Assembly (NCBI GenBank): GCA_000827495.1
Contig: KN817559.1
Location: 101,381 to 165,380, forward strand
Length of the DNA: 64,000 bases
Direction of reading: 5' to 3'
From: Hypholoma sublateritium FD-334 SS-4
Lineage: Eukaryota; Basidiomycota; Agaricomycetes; Agaricales; Strophariaceae
The first letter of the stretch is position 1. Each line of letters begins with the position of its first letter. Shown here one piece after another: positions 11,252-23,043 of this stretch. A program made the translations under genes and the position numbers. The notes under the pieces were generated by a model. That model searched no databases. It was not told the DNA's origin and was given only the letters and a program-made list of their open reading frames with translations.

Positions 11252-13706
11252 GGAAAATACTGTTGGAGCTGAAGGAATGAGACGATGGAAAGACTCAAAT
11301 TACAGGCAACCCATATAAATACATATATGTCGTATATAGTCGCTGCTAGCGCTCATTTGCCAGTGCTTTAACGCTAAAAAGACATGATCTGGATAGATTA
11401 AAATCGAAGTTAATTAACTAAACACCATGCCGCTAGACAAGGAATCATGTTATATGTATTTTGGGCATGCAAGGCATCCAACGACACCGCTTGGAGCTCG
11501 TAAACTGAGTTGCTTACTCAAAACCTGGACAGCGGGTGCACACTGGGCTGTGCAATCAAACCGCACTTGTCGGATGGCGGATGATAGTGGCATGCAGGCC
11601 AGGACCTACTCGGGCGATAACTGCAGCTAGTCTGAGGCGGGCGCGAAGCTCAGCGCAGGATGCGTAAGTCCGTCCCGTCTTGCCTCCGTACCGGCATGTA
11701 AAGCTACCTTCAGAAGCGATCGGTGCGGCGGACGGCTCGGGGAAAGTTAATGTCGATGCGTGCCACACCATCTTCTTGGCTGTGCTTTCTTCCAGGCCAC
11801 TCCCGAAATGATAGCGCCTACTATCCTTGCTTCCCTGACATATCAAAATTTTTGAGAAAATGGGCGTATGATCAGGGAGAAGGAGTACCGTAGAGGTCGC
11901 CCAAAGATACTGATAGAGTCTAAAATATCCGCGGGAGCAAGCAAAGCACACATGGATGAATTCGGAGCCGAGCAGCCCCCGAAGGGAAGCCACGCCACGG
12001 CGCGCACGAAAACATGACGGCGATGTCTCGGACCGCAAGACCGATGGTAAGATGTAGTGCCTCGTATATGCTGTGCGCACCTATACGTCGAGGGGAACGG
12101 ACGGCGTCACTCCAGAAGTGAATGATCATACTGAGCAGGCTTCTAGGGCTATCGATCGAGCACCCGTAGGCTAGATAGCCGCCCGCGCACCGTTGCCACC
12201 ACCCCACCGCGAAGTCCTTTATCTCGACCCAGCGCTACCACGAGGCATCCCCAAGGACAGCGGTTGGCGCGCACTCCCGATGTCGTAGGGATAGCGCCAA
12301 CCCTGTTGCGCCACCGAATTCCACCCTGAAAATATATAATAAGTATATACACCACGGAAATGAGCTTTCACACCTTTTCTTTTGTTTCATGTAACCTCAA
12401 ATTTGCCTCAAATGAATTGACTATACGTAAGGATGCACTGTATATGACTCCGAGAGATCCTAGGTACTGCACTTGAGCCCAACACGGGATACATTCCGTG
12501 CATGAGGATGCACTGCGAAGAGGCGGCGCAATTCTGGGAAGGAGAAATTTGAATGAAAGTAAGTATATTCAAAGTGACGAAGTGAAGATATAGAACTCGG
12601 TATGTATAACCTGTACGCCAGCAGCTGCACGAAATCGGTCGCCGCGAGATTATACTCCCTTTCCATGCCAATTTTCTTCGGGTGGGCAAAGAATGTATTG
12701 CCGACAGACGGTACCGCTCGCGGCGAGAGCAGGTCCACGTCAGACCAAGTGAGCATGATCGGCGAAGGAGACATGCGCAGGAGATACGAACAAGGTCAAG
12801 AGCGTACGCAGGGCGAGGACAAGGACAACAAGCGTAAAGGGAGCCTATAGTTCAAGCACCGTGTGAAGGGAAAGCAATCCGCGAGCAGTCTACAGCGGTA
12901 GGGTATACGGTATGAGAAGAACTGGGCAAAGGCATATAAATATATCCTCGACAAACTAAAAGACGTCGAGTGACGAGCTGGGGGCCAAAGCATAAGCCTT
13001 CGAAAAGCAGCGGAGAGGGAGATAAATGAATGGACTCACCGTTGGATGGAACCCTTTCCTGATCACATACTAACCCGGCCAGAAGTAAGCGCCGCGCCGT
13101 TCAAAAGTGCTCAGCAACTTTCGTCATCAGCCATTGAGGTAGCACGAAGTATACAACTTGAGTAGCTGAGAAGGAAGCATGAGCGGCGGCCGAGAATGTA
13201 TTCAGTACTGCGAAGGGCAGCCATATCGATGACGTGGACCAAAGGAATGGCCTGATCTAATTTTCCGGGAGCTTTTTCACTAGAATCAGGCCGACGGGGA
13301 CATGCATCGAGGAAACAAAGACTACGAGAAGCCCTTGATTCGGAGCCAGGGATCGCTCGGTCGGTTTGCAGGAGGTACTTAAGTGCTGAGCACTGGGGTG
13401 AGCGCAGTGGCGGTCGTGCCGAAGGTGCCGACGGCAAAGAACTTCCGGGTCGTCCCGGAGAATAGCACATCTTCGACGCCATCGTTGATGACATTCTATT
13501 TCAGAATAGATTCCAGAAGGTCTTGTGAGTGAAGCACTAGGAAGTTGTCGGGCGTACTTAGATCGAGAATGACATTGACAACATCCCGTCCAACATGAAG
13601 ACGATCCTACCAAAGAGGTATGCATTTGAGGAATAAAAGACTTGGGACTGAAATTCACCGTGACTACAGTACACGATCACTTACCACTCGATTACTGTTG
13701 TCCCTC
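11252..13706. other. 2.4-kb stretch without a recognisable gene
   Basis: Minus-strand open frames at 11556-12080, 12460-12774 and 13111-13494 show no domain, no conserved-looking motif and no convincing exon structure. I see no repeat ends. A small or fast-evolving gene cannot be excluded. Confidence 0.4.
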
Positions 13707-14377
13707 ATGTCTACAGAAATATTGGAAGCTACCGCATACAACAATCTTTTAGACGTCGATACGGCCACCCAACTATTCACCAACCGTGACGAGATATTTG
13801 GAAAACTTGGGCCTGTTTTTCAGCAGTACGGGAACAACAAATTCGGTGTTTGCCTCGTTCATCGCCACTGTCTGCTAGAAGAAGGGGAGAGGATGGTCGC
13901 AAAGGGGAATGTATCTCAGCCTGAGACCAACGGTCCCACTTATCCCGAGCGTTGGCTAGCCACGGGCGAGGCCTACGAATTCAGCCACGAGGAAACTTCT
14001 TTACCATCGGAAGAACTGCTGTCAAATTTTCGCCGAATCATCGGAGACATCAAGGTTCTCGGCCTCTGTTATGTTCGTAACGAAGAAAAAGACGTTGTCG
14101 TGCTTGAGCGCACGGAGGCAGAAGTAACATCACCGAGGTCATCCCCTCCGACTCTGCTGTACGGAATGCAATCACGACGACTTGGCATCCAAGATTGGTA
14201 GAGACTCAAACTGAGTCAGGACAATCGACCAGTGGCACCACCTTCGGTCCATGCGGTGTCTGCATCCCGCAGGGAGGAGTCCATGTCAAAGCTACGTACC
14301 CGAAAGGCTCTGTAGCTCGGGGAGAGCACCGCTTGCGGGGAGAATGTCCTGCTACCGCCACGACCGGACACGAGTGA
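13707..14377 (+). pseudogene. Conserved fungal hypothetical protein with one frameshift
   Basis: The first frame (ATG 13707) gives a protein with LLDVDTATQLFTNRDEIFG, FGVCLVHRHCLLEEGERM and ERWLATGEAYEF, a pattern I associate with a fungal-specific family of unknown function. At about 14121-14126 the frame breaks. The neighbouring frame continues as ITEVIPSDSAVRNAITTTW, then ETQTESGQSTSGTTFGPCG and the Cys-containing GVCIPQGGVHVKATYP, ending at 14377, which fits the expected C-terminal half. One inserted base after GCAGAAG would restore a single frame. It is therefore either recently inactivated or carries a sequencing error. An in-frame ATG at 13620 exists, but the homology-like start MSTEILEATAYN favours 13707. 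No intron is needed. Confidence 0.65.
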
Positions 14378-14430
14378 CAAGGACTACGTACAGCTCATCG
14401 AACCCGTGGGTGCTAAGGCGTACAATGGGG
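14313..14430 (-). pseudogene. Fragment of a USP-domain gene
   Basis: The sequence TCGGGGAGAGCACCGC through GCTCATCGAACCCGTGGG is a diverged copy of 21361-21478 inside the USP gene, same orientation. Only this approximately 120-bp piece was recognised. It abuts the broken conserved gene and precedes the decayed mannosyltransferase copy. Confidence 0.6.
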
Positions 14431-14884
14431 AAGCCGGCGAGGAGTCGAGGGCGAGACCTATAGCGAGAGGTGGCGGGAGTTCAGGTGGACAAGCTGAGGG
14501 GCGAGCAGTGTTTGATCATGGGCCCTGGGTATACCAATACTGAATGACGTACCCCGTATTGTAATTTCAGATATTTCAGACATATGCAAGTGCATGCGTG
14601 CAGCTCACAGCCCCAATATACGGCGTCCGAATTGAAATAGCGTCTAGAGCGTTCAACAACGAGCGAGATTTCTAGCAGGTCGACTTGTTTGCCATCTGCT
14701 ACCAAGCGGGGTCGATGTCTGGGCACTCAAGGCCGCCTGCATCCTCGCCGCCCTATCACACCTATATAAAAAATCAAGGTCAGGAAATCAGTTCGCAGGG
14801 ACGGACAAGAGGAATACGACCTCGCCGGAAAACGAGCATCCAGATGAAAAGGCGGTGGCCGAGCCCCAAAGCGTGCATATACTG

Positions 14885-16620
14885 ACTGGGGCGCCAGCAT
14901 AGCCTGGGACAGCCCGCCATGCCCAGGAAAATGCAAAAGGTGGAATACCCACCATGCGAAGCACTACATCGAAGGGCCCNTACACGGGTCCTGGTAGACC
15001 GCTGATGCGCGTNTAGCCGCGAATTGCGGTGAGCGCGGGCTTTGAGTCGGGTAGATGATATCGAATTGCCTCTACAAGTGCGTCAGCTACGCGTAAAGGA
15101 GAAAGGAGCACATCGTACATACACTGTCGGATGCGAGCTCGACGCGCGAGCTACATTGGGAGTGCTTGAGGGAGGTACGCTGGGGCGGGGCACGAGCGTA
15201 TGATTATAACAACACATATGTGCGTGAGTGTGCATGCACCTTCCCGCAGCGCAGTAGATGGTACATATATACCGCCCAGAGTGGAACAGCGCGCCGCAGA
15301 ACCAACGAGCAGGCCACCGCGTCCGTGCGGATCGATTTGTTCAATATCCGCTCCCAGACGCGGTCAACGTCCAGCCCATCGGAGTTGTCTGCGCTATCCC
15401 AGTCCCAGCACCACACTGTAAGATAAAACTGAAGTCAGCAAGTTATCACGCAACCAGATACTACACGCCATGGATGACATGACATTGGCCAAGCCTTCAC
15501 GGAGGCGCTAAGATAGATGCAAGGCCCATAAATATGCCCCGAAGTACGCATATATTGATAGGGACTACCGTCATAACTCTGCACAGCCCGCCACGACCAC
15601 AGAAATGTAATGGAAGGAAAACCCACCATGCGAGGGCCCGCCGACAAAGCCAAGGCGGCTCGCTCTCCTCCGTGAACAGGTGGTCGTGGGTGCCGAACTA
15701 TGTACGGTCCTGCGGGTCCGTGAGCGGGGTGTGCGGCAGATCGCCGAAGAGCGTGTAGCCGCAGATCGCGGTTGGGTTCCACCGGTTCGGGTAGACGATG
15801 TATGTAGAACACTTCCCGTCGCGCCGTCAGCTACCAGCGAAAGAAAAAAGGGATTACACAGAACGTACATTGTCGTGCGCGAGCTTCACGCGTAGGATCA
15901 TCATCATGATGCCCCCGGAGCCCACGTTCCAGTGATTGTTGCAGATGAGGCTACACTCTGACACGGAGCATTCGCCTTGGGAGATCTTCGCCATGTGGAG
16001 CCGGACGGGTTGTATGAGATAGAACGGCGCGGGATCAAAAACTGCGATGTCGTTCCAGCAGCTCTGCACCTGGATGTGTGGTGAAAGATGCGCGCGAAGG
16101 GCACGTTCTCGAGCGTCATGATGTTGATGTTGCGTGTATCCCGACACTCCGTGTGAGCGCGTCGAAGACTCCCAGCAGCGCCTTCGCCTGGCCGCTCGAG
16201 CTGTTGTCGTAGATGACCACTAACACGATGTGGTACCCCAGGCTTGACGTGAAGAGAAAGAGTGCACGAACTGGTCTGGTACCACATCAGACGTTGTGCT
16301 CGCTGCCTGCGAAGTCTCGCCGAAACGTCGCGCCATGGTCTTCCGCCGGAAAACAACCAAGAAGACCCGTGAGCCATGGACTTCGATCCTCAGGTGCATT
16401 GTGCCCAACGAGGGGGCGTAGGGCACGAGCTGGCTGCGCGTACAGCGGCCGCGTGTTATGGGTCGTATAGTGCGGCGAGACGGTGGTAAGGAAGTCGATC
16501 ACATGGGCGCGCTAGGAGAGGGTGGGCAGCTGGATGAGGTTCCTGCTCTGCTGGCGGGATTTTGAGCGTCGGATGTGGCCGCTCTGCCAGACGGGGGTGG
16601 TCTGCTGTCGGGCACTGGGA
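14885..16620 (-). pseudogene. Decayed copy of the CAP59-type mannosyltransferase gene
   Basis: On the minus strand this is a diverged copy of the intact gene at 23044-24812. Recognisable pieces in order are TTPVWQSGHIRRSKSRQQSR (about 16600), IDFLTTVSPHYTTHN and AEDHGATFRRDFAGSEHN, ENVPFARIFHHT, QSCWNDIAVFDPAPFYLI, GECSVSECSLICNNHWN, then exon-2 and exon-3 remnants (LGFVGGPSHG; WCWDWDSADNSDG...NKSIRTDAVA). Frames shift repeatedly, and two stretches present in the intact gene are missing: the YNSFDVIPDLF region and the segment from RTSMRTRGAF to the metal-site region. Intron and 3'-flank sequence is also shared (15195-15300 resembles the reverse complement of 24850-24960), so the duplication was of genomic DNA. 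A further partial exon-2 copy lies at 14885-15130. Confidence 0.8.
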
Positions 16621-17646
16621 CTCAGCGCGGTGCGAAGATCTGAATCGCAGCTTTCCAATTTGGTGAGGATTAACGAGACGAGGTTGTGGAGGTCCGCCAG
16701 AGCAACTGGGTCGAGCAGCTCATCCAGTATTGTCAATGTGAGGGCCAACAGATTGACCTTGGCGTGTCGCAGTTGTGTCAGTCGCAGACAGGGCGACACC
16801 AATTGGCTTCGGCCGAGTCGGCCCGCTTTGCCGCGCGTCTTTGGCCTGATGCGGAGTCCGGACGACTCCGGTGGACTGCAGCCCGTTTCCCTGTGAACCA
16901 CGTCCCACTGAGGCGATGCCGACTCTCTTACATCAACCTAACGCCCACTTGAGTCTAACGTCACGGTTTCCTGTAGCATGCCAGCATAACAGGTTATCCA
17001 CGGAATCTGTTGCGAGATCACAGCCTCTCTACGAGGGAAGCCAATTGCGAGTAAGTATGACTGACAGTCCGATCTCTGTGGTGAGGAGGTGCTATTTTGA
17101 TGGTGCGGAATTTGGACGGAGGGTGGGCAGACCTTCAGATGTGAGGTGTGTTTCTCAACTGTATAGCCTTGAACGTGCCGCTTATAGACGCTCTAACTTT
17201 GCTGGTTATTCACCTGTCTCTTTCGCATACTAGATCATGGATAATAGTCAGGTTGGTACACCTTACGCCCAGTAATATATTGAAGGCGTTTACTGGTAAG
17301 CTTCGTATTGAATTAACACCATATCCCTGTTGATATCTCGCTATAGGATGTGTAGAAAATATATCATACCACGCCGCGGTCACTCGGCGGTCACTGCCCC
17401 ACGACTTTTGCGTCAAGTATGGATGCTAATAATAGTAGGCTGATCGATTGGAGGTTCAGCGCCAGCGCGCAGCGGTCAGCAGTGCCTCGGCAGTGACTGC
17501 CATTCAGTATTTTCACACGAACATCACCAGCTATTTAGACGTGCGTGAGCTGGAGGTAGGTTGTCTCCTTCCCATCCACTCCCTCCTCGTATTAATCGTA
17601 TCATCCAGTCCAGTCGGACTACGTATTGCACCCGTCGTCGTCCAAG
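16621..17646. other. Spacer between the pseudogene and NACHT gene
   Basis: The part up to about 16900 may be the decayed 5' flank of the mannosyltransferase copy. The rest shows no gene, repeat end or RNA gene that I recognise. Confidence 0.4.
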
Positions 17647-20347
17647 ATGTCCATGATCGGCCACAGCAACTCGATCGCAATCAATGGTGGCATATTCACT
17701 CAGCACGTTACTTCGTCGCTATCGCAGACAGGTGTGTAGTTCAAGTATTCTAACGGTGTTATATCTTGGTCATAAGCATCTCATTTCTTATCGACCAATG
17801 TAGCGTTCGAGCAACTCACGAAAGTCGTAGCGTCTGGAGCCTTTCACAACTCCAACGATCGCTTCGATCCGCCAAAATGCCATCCTAGGACGAGGCTTGC
17901 CGTCACCGAGAGGATAATGAACTGGATCCTCGGAAAGGAGAGCACCAGCGATTTCATCATGTGGCTCCATGGACCTGCGGGAGCCGGAAAATCCGCGATT
18001 GCGCAAAGAATTGCAGAGCTCTGCCATGATGNCAACCAGCTTTTAGCCAGTTTCTTTTGTTCCAGATCGGACCCTCGTCGAAATAGCGCCAGATACCTTT
18101 TCCCAACCATAGCGTACCAGATTGCACGCGCATTCCCTGGNGCGCGCGCTTTGATTGAACAGGAAATCGCGCGCGATCCTCTTATCTTCGATCAATCCCT
18201 AGAAACACAGATGGTCAAGCTCATCGTCAATCCCCTGCAACCCCTTATCGACTCTGGTTTCTTTGCAGACCCAACATCATCTCCGCGCCTCATCATACTC
18301 GACGGACTCGACGAGGTTGTGGATCGCCAAGAGCAANCCAGGATACTGCAAGCTATCTCAAATGTCCTTCGCCGCCGCAATCACGTACCACTCATTTTCC
18401 TCATTTCCAGCCGACCTGAACAGGAGATATCATACACATTCAACTCTCGTCCCCTCGCAGAGCTCACTGCTCGCCTTGTCCTTGATGACACATTCCACCC
18501 AGACGAGGACATCCGTGTCTTCCTGGATGATTCTTTTTCCGAGATCAAATCCAGTCATCCCCGAAAGCATTCCATCCCTGCCGCATGGCCTTCCCTAGAA
18601 TCTTTGGAGAAACTCGTCCGTAAATCATCGGGTCAATTCATCTATGCATCGACTGTTATACGTTTCGTGGAATCAATTCGACATCAGCCTGCGGACCGAT
18701 TAGAAATTGTCTTAGGCCTCCGCCCTGTTCATCGTGACCTACCATTTGCTGAGCTTGATGCACTGTATATGCATATTCTTTCGTTACAGGAATATCCAGA
18801 TCAGACGTTGCAGATTATCGGAGCAATTCTTTTCCGCAATGATGAAGACAGTGGGCATTATGGTTTGGCCACTGTCCCTGACATGGAGCAGTTTCTTGGA
18901 CTTCAGTCAGGTGACATCGAATTCTACCTGGCAGATATGACCTCTCTCGTTTCGGCGGATCCAGAGGGCGTTAAGCCCATTCGCATTCTGCATGCATCCT
19001 TTGGCGACTTTCTCTTTGATCCCTCCCGCTCGGGTGCATTCACAATTGACAAAAAAGCTATGCAAACTGTCATGGCATGTCATTGCCTTCAGCGTTTGAT
19101 TTTTGCTTTGAATTATGACCATCCGAGAACATGTATGTTTTGCATATCTATTGAAACTATATGCCTTTGGCTGACAAGCATGATAAGCAAATTGGTGGGA
19201 TCAGCATCCAATATATGTTTTTCGCCAGGCAGCAATGCATTTATCAAGAAGCTCTCCTAGTCCAGACCTAATGGACTATTTGCAAAAACTTTCATTTCAA
19301 CCTTTTATTCAGGGCAAGTATTTCTCCGAATTCTTACAACAGGCGCCCGATTTTCGCTCAATACATTATTCCTCCCAAATTGCTTGGGAAATTATTTTTT
19401 ACTTTGTGACTGCCATGCAAGCCTTGGTATGCCCTCCAACTGCTTATCTGCAATCCATAGCTAATCGAAGAGTTCAGGGCCTTGACCTTTCTGATTATCA
19501 CAACCTGCGATATAGGCTCTTTGACCAGGTTATAAAGATGGCACTTGAATCACTGTATCAATCACGTCACTCATCACTGCACTTTCTCCTTTGTCTGAGG
19601 GTCAGGAGTGATTGTGCAGTGACTCGTACCCTGGCCCCCATTCGATGGAATGCGGCAGCATGCAGGTTGACAAACTGGAATGCTACTGCCCCCCTGCGAG
19701 AAGCGCATTTCAGTTTTGCCATACTGCCTTGGTTTGGTCGGTACACTAATTTTCCTTCTCGTCCTGAATCAACTATTCTCCGTGATTTTCTTCAAGATGC
19801 GTCCCGTGCTGGTCAATATGTGGTGGATGCAGAGGCATATGCCAGTGCATCGCTCAACTGTCTGAAATACCTGTCTCGCCTTCGTCTCGGGGAACCCATC
19901 AACATCCACCATACTCGACGCAATCTCGCAAGACGGCGAAAGTCTCCCTGGAAATGGAGGCGGAACATGAAGCTCGCCGCTGAGCTGCCTATCTTCGACC
20001 AATTTCAATACACCGGTTTTCCCAACAAGAAATCCTGTATTAGGCTGACGTATCGTGGTCAAGGAGGGGCCGTCGCATGGTACAATTATCAACAACTCCA
20101 CAAACGAGCCGAACGCCGACAGATGTACTTGGATGCAACACACATCGCCTTAGTTTTCCTGCGCCGGGCCTTACCCCGCTCTGCCAAATCCGACGACCTG
20201 GTCGCTTTCATGAATGCCGACCACTCGTTCAGCCAACGCGCGCTGCAGTTCCCCGGAAAGCTCAAGAAAGCTAAAGCGGCCGTTGCCACCTATTTGGCGC
20301 GGGTACAACAGCAACCTGGGATGCAGTCCAGCGCGGCCGGAGTATGA
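17647..20347 (+). pseudogene. NACHT P-loop (STAND-type) protein, frameshifted
   Basis: Exon 1 (17647-17731, MSMIGHSNSIAINGG...) is spliced to an exon from 17804 (FEQLTKVVASGAFHNS, FDPPKCHPRTR). The NACHT domain follows: Walker A GPAGAGKSAIAQR, sensor/Walker B LIILDGLDEVVDRQE, then LIFLISSRPEQEI and DEDIRVFLDDSF. The first frame stops at 19258-19260. The C-terminal part continues in another frame from 19235 to 20347 (RSSPSPDLMDYLQKL ... RRNLARRRKSPWKWRRNMK ... ATYLARV). The paralogue at 25179-28508 shows both halves belong to one protein, so a net 1-nt shift has broken this copy. I see no WD40, ankyrin or TPR repeats; the C-terminal domain is unassigned. Family members are signalling ATPases, some acting in fungal allorecognition; the role here is inference. 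Confidence 0.8.
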
Positions 20348-20628
20348 GAGACGAACGGAGGAGTTCGAGGTGGCGGGATTTGCAGTTGCGAGTTGGGAGG
20401 GGAGGGACGGTGCGATCGGCGGCATGGACGCGCTTCTATAAATTTAGACAATGAATCTGTGTATATCGCCTTTTTTTATCTGCTCGGAGATTGAGACCCA
20501 GCCTCAGGCCCTGGGGATGGTCAAATTCTATATGCGCTTCAGCCTTGGAGATACATGGAGTGAAAAATGACGAATGCTATTTATTATACTATACAACGTC
20601 CGCCCGGAGAAAAATCAAAAGTACTGGA
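20348..20628. other. Short convergent spacer
   Basis: 3' flanks of the NACHT gene (+) and the USP gene (-). Nothing recognisable. Confidence 0.5.
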
Positions 20629-21625
20629 TCATTCAAAGTGCTTCCCCCGCTTGGGATCCGCACGCCGCTTCTCGACGGCCTTGCGCAGCTTGCGNCCGGG
20701 GCGNACNACGATGACGGGCACGGGCGAGTGCGATAGGCAGTANCTGTATGCNGCACGTNGTAAGNTCAGAGAGNCCAACNANAGAACGATAAGAAAGAAA
20801 AACGCACTTGCTGACGCTGCCGATGCTCGACACGCCGAGCAGGCCCGCNCTCAGNCCCTGCGCAAGCGCCCCGAGGCGCCGCCCGCGCGTGCCGACGACG
20901 AGCGAGTCGGGGCGGTACAGCGCGATGAGGCGGTCGATCGTGTCGGTGACCTTGCCCGGGATGTACTCGAGGATGAGCGAGAGCTTGCGCGTCGGGCCGT
21001 ACTCCGTGCTCTTCTCCTGCATCGTGCGCATGAGCTCGCGTGCNTCGTCNCGCACGAGGTTGTGGTCTTTCCCTGCGGAATAGAAGGGCGAGTCAGGGTC
21101 AGTTTGTTGTGAGAGAGGGGGNCACATACCGAAGACGTCCTCGTCCGCGCCGNGGAAGACGATGAGCTCGTCNCCGTCCTGNACGAGCGCCTCGAGGCAC
21201 CAGTCGAGCGCCTCGCGCCCGCTCTCGTCCGCGCTCGACGCACACAGNAACACGCGCGTGTTCCGCGTGCGGCGGTACCCCGCCGTCTTCACCTGCAGCG
21301 TGAAGGAGAACATGCTCGCGACGGGGTTCTCGAACGTGTCGAACGAGACCTTCGGCGTGTAGTTCGGCGAGAGCACCGCGTGTGCGCCTGCGGGCGGCGA
21401 CAGCGTGCTGCTGCCGGCGCCGAACGCCAGCGAGGACGAAGACTGTGTGCGGCTCATCGAGCCCGTGGGCGTCGCTGCCCAGCTCGGCGTCGGCGTCGNN
21501 GAGTCGAANGACGGCAGAGGCACGCGGGAGATCTGCGGGGAGAAGTCAGCGGGCGTGCCCGTCGGCGAGCCAGGGCGCGAGGAGTGCTTGAGGGCGCTGC
21601 GCAGCGGGGGGGCGAGGGAGGACAT
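20629..21625 (-). CDS. Universal stress protein (USP)-domain protein
   Basis: Three exons on the minus strand: 21625-21130, 21072-20808 and 20743-20629, with GT-AG introns. The N-terminus (MSSLAPPLRSALKHSSRPGS) is Ser/Pro-rich and likely disordered. The USP fold starts near FSFTLQVKTAGYRRTRNTRV and includes SSADESGREALDWCLEAL, DELIVF, EYIPGKVTDTIDRLI, PDSLVVGTRGRR and the nucleotide-loop region GVSSIGSVSKYCLSHSPVPV. The C-terminus is basic and ends KRGKHFE. Some fungal USP proteins of this N-extended type are phosphoproteins linked to stress; no specific role can be claimed. It is divergent from the WW gene, with starts about 120 bp apart, so a shared promoter is likely. Several N bases fall in exons 1 and 3. 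Confidence 0.85.
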
Positions 21626-21744
21626 GGCGGATGAGCGCAAGCGCGGCGGCCCCGCACGACGATGGCGACGGATAAAGCGGAGTTTCAATTCGGACCTTGC
21701 TCAGCTGCTGTCGGCCTCGGCCCTTCCTGTCCCCGCCCCCACCC

Positions 21745-22627
21745 ATGTCGTCCCCACCGAAATCCCCTAAACACGAAGAGGAGCCGCTCGCTGCGGACGC
21801 GGAAGCGCCCTCGAAAACTGGGTCGCCGAGCACCGGCGGCGAGCAGAGTGAGGGCTCAGAAGCTCAGTTATCGCCGCCTGCTGAAGCCACACAGTGGCAG
21901 GCCATCTGGGCACCCCCGTACAACGCGTACTACTTCTTTAACGCCGTCACCCAGGAAACGACCTGGGTCAACCCCCTCCAGTCTGAGGCCTCCTCGTCCT
22001 CGGCCGCAGCNGCCCCCGAGGCACCCTCTGCTGCACNAGAAGANGCAGAGGAAGGCGAGGAGGACGCAGAGGCNGGGCCGAGCACTGGCCCCCAGCTATC
22101 GCGGGTCGCAGCGCAGCATGCAGCGATGCAGGCGGCAGCGCTCGCGCAGGGNATCGATCCNCTGCTCGCCCACCTGGACCCCACCCTCATGCAGTCCACA
22201 ATTCCGGGGTCATCCGGGCCCAGTGGTGAGCCTATTCGTCTTTTCCTGCGATTAGAGCTNACNGTATGCGCCGNAGACTTGCCNACGTTCACCGCGAAAT
22301 TCAACGCACGGACGGGCCAGTTCGCGCCGATGTCNTCGCGGACGCCCGGCCATCTCTCCGAGTTTGAGCGGGCNAAGCGCATGAGTGAGTTCTACTTTGA
22401 CGTCGGAAAGTGGGAAGAGGACCTGGCGAAACGGGGCGGGAGGAATATGGGCGAGGAGGACGGCGTGGACGAGACAGGGAAGAAGAGGAAGCGGCCGTCG
22501 AAGAAGGATATTGTGAGTGAATATCTAGCATGTTTGTGCTCGCACAAAGCTTATGTCCTTCTAGGAGCGCTTCAAGGAGCAGAAGCGGCTGAAGAAGATT
22601 GCGAAAACGGCGTGGCTACGCACTTGA
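21745..22627 (+). CDS. WW-domain protein
   Basis: Start MSSPPKSPKHEEE at 21745. Exons are 21745-22225, 22277-22512 and 22565-22627. The acidic N-terminus precedes a WW domain (WQAIWAPPYNAYYFFNAVTQ, then ETTWVNP) with both signature Trp residues and the central YYFF aromatic block. Downstream are Ala-rich sequence, a conserved-looking segment (FTAKFNARTGQFAP, FERAKRMSEFYFDVGKWEE) and a lysine-rich tail (KKRKRPSKKDI, ERFKEQKRLKKIAKTAWLRT) that may direct it to the nucleus. WW domains bind proline-rich ligands, and the basic tail suggests an RNA-processing or nuclear partner role (inference). N bases affect a few residues and the first splice region. Confidence 0.8.
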
Positions 22628-23043
22628 TCTTCTCTTCCATTGCCGTTTTCCTCGCCTTATCACCCGCATGTACTCTCATCAAACGAAATGTTATATGTAC
22701 TTGGTCATTGAAATACACTACATTCTGGCCGCTTTCTCTCTGGCTAGCATGGCCTAGGATGCAGGACTACTCGCTTGTCATCAACGATACCAAAACTCAC
22801 TTGTAATGCGACTTTTTCTGCTTACCTTCGTTCGCTACTTTTTCTTCCGACCTTAATTTGCTATTGCGGTTTTGCACTGGCCCATCGTCTCCTAAGAATA
22901 CGTCTTCGCCGCTGGCGACTTTATGTACAAGTTGGACGCTTTGAATGGTGTATTGATGCATGAATGCCTGTGGCGCTATTGGAGTTTNTGCCTCCGCACA
23001 GGGGCGTGGAAAATTCTCAGCCTTCGCCACGACCACGACGTCG
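22628..23043. other. Intergenic spacer
   Basis: Contains the WW gene 3' flank and the mannosyltransferase promoter. No element recognised. Confidence 0.5.

Noticed and set aside
11556..12080. 174-codon minus-strand frame
   Set aside because: No recognisable domain, no splice support and no conserved-looking composition; kept only as part of an unassigned stretch.
12765..12785. Shared 18-mer ATCGGCGAAGGAGACATG with 43190-43210
   Set aside because: No similarity extends beyond it; probably coincidence.
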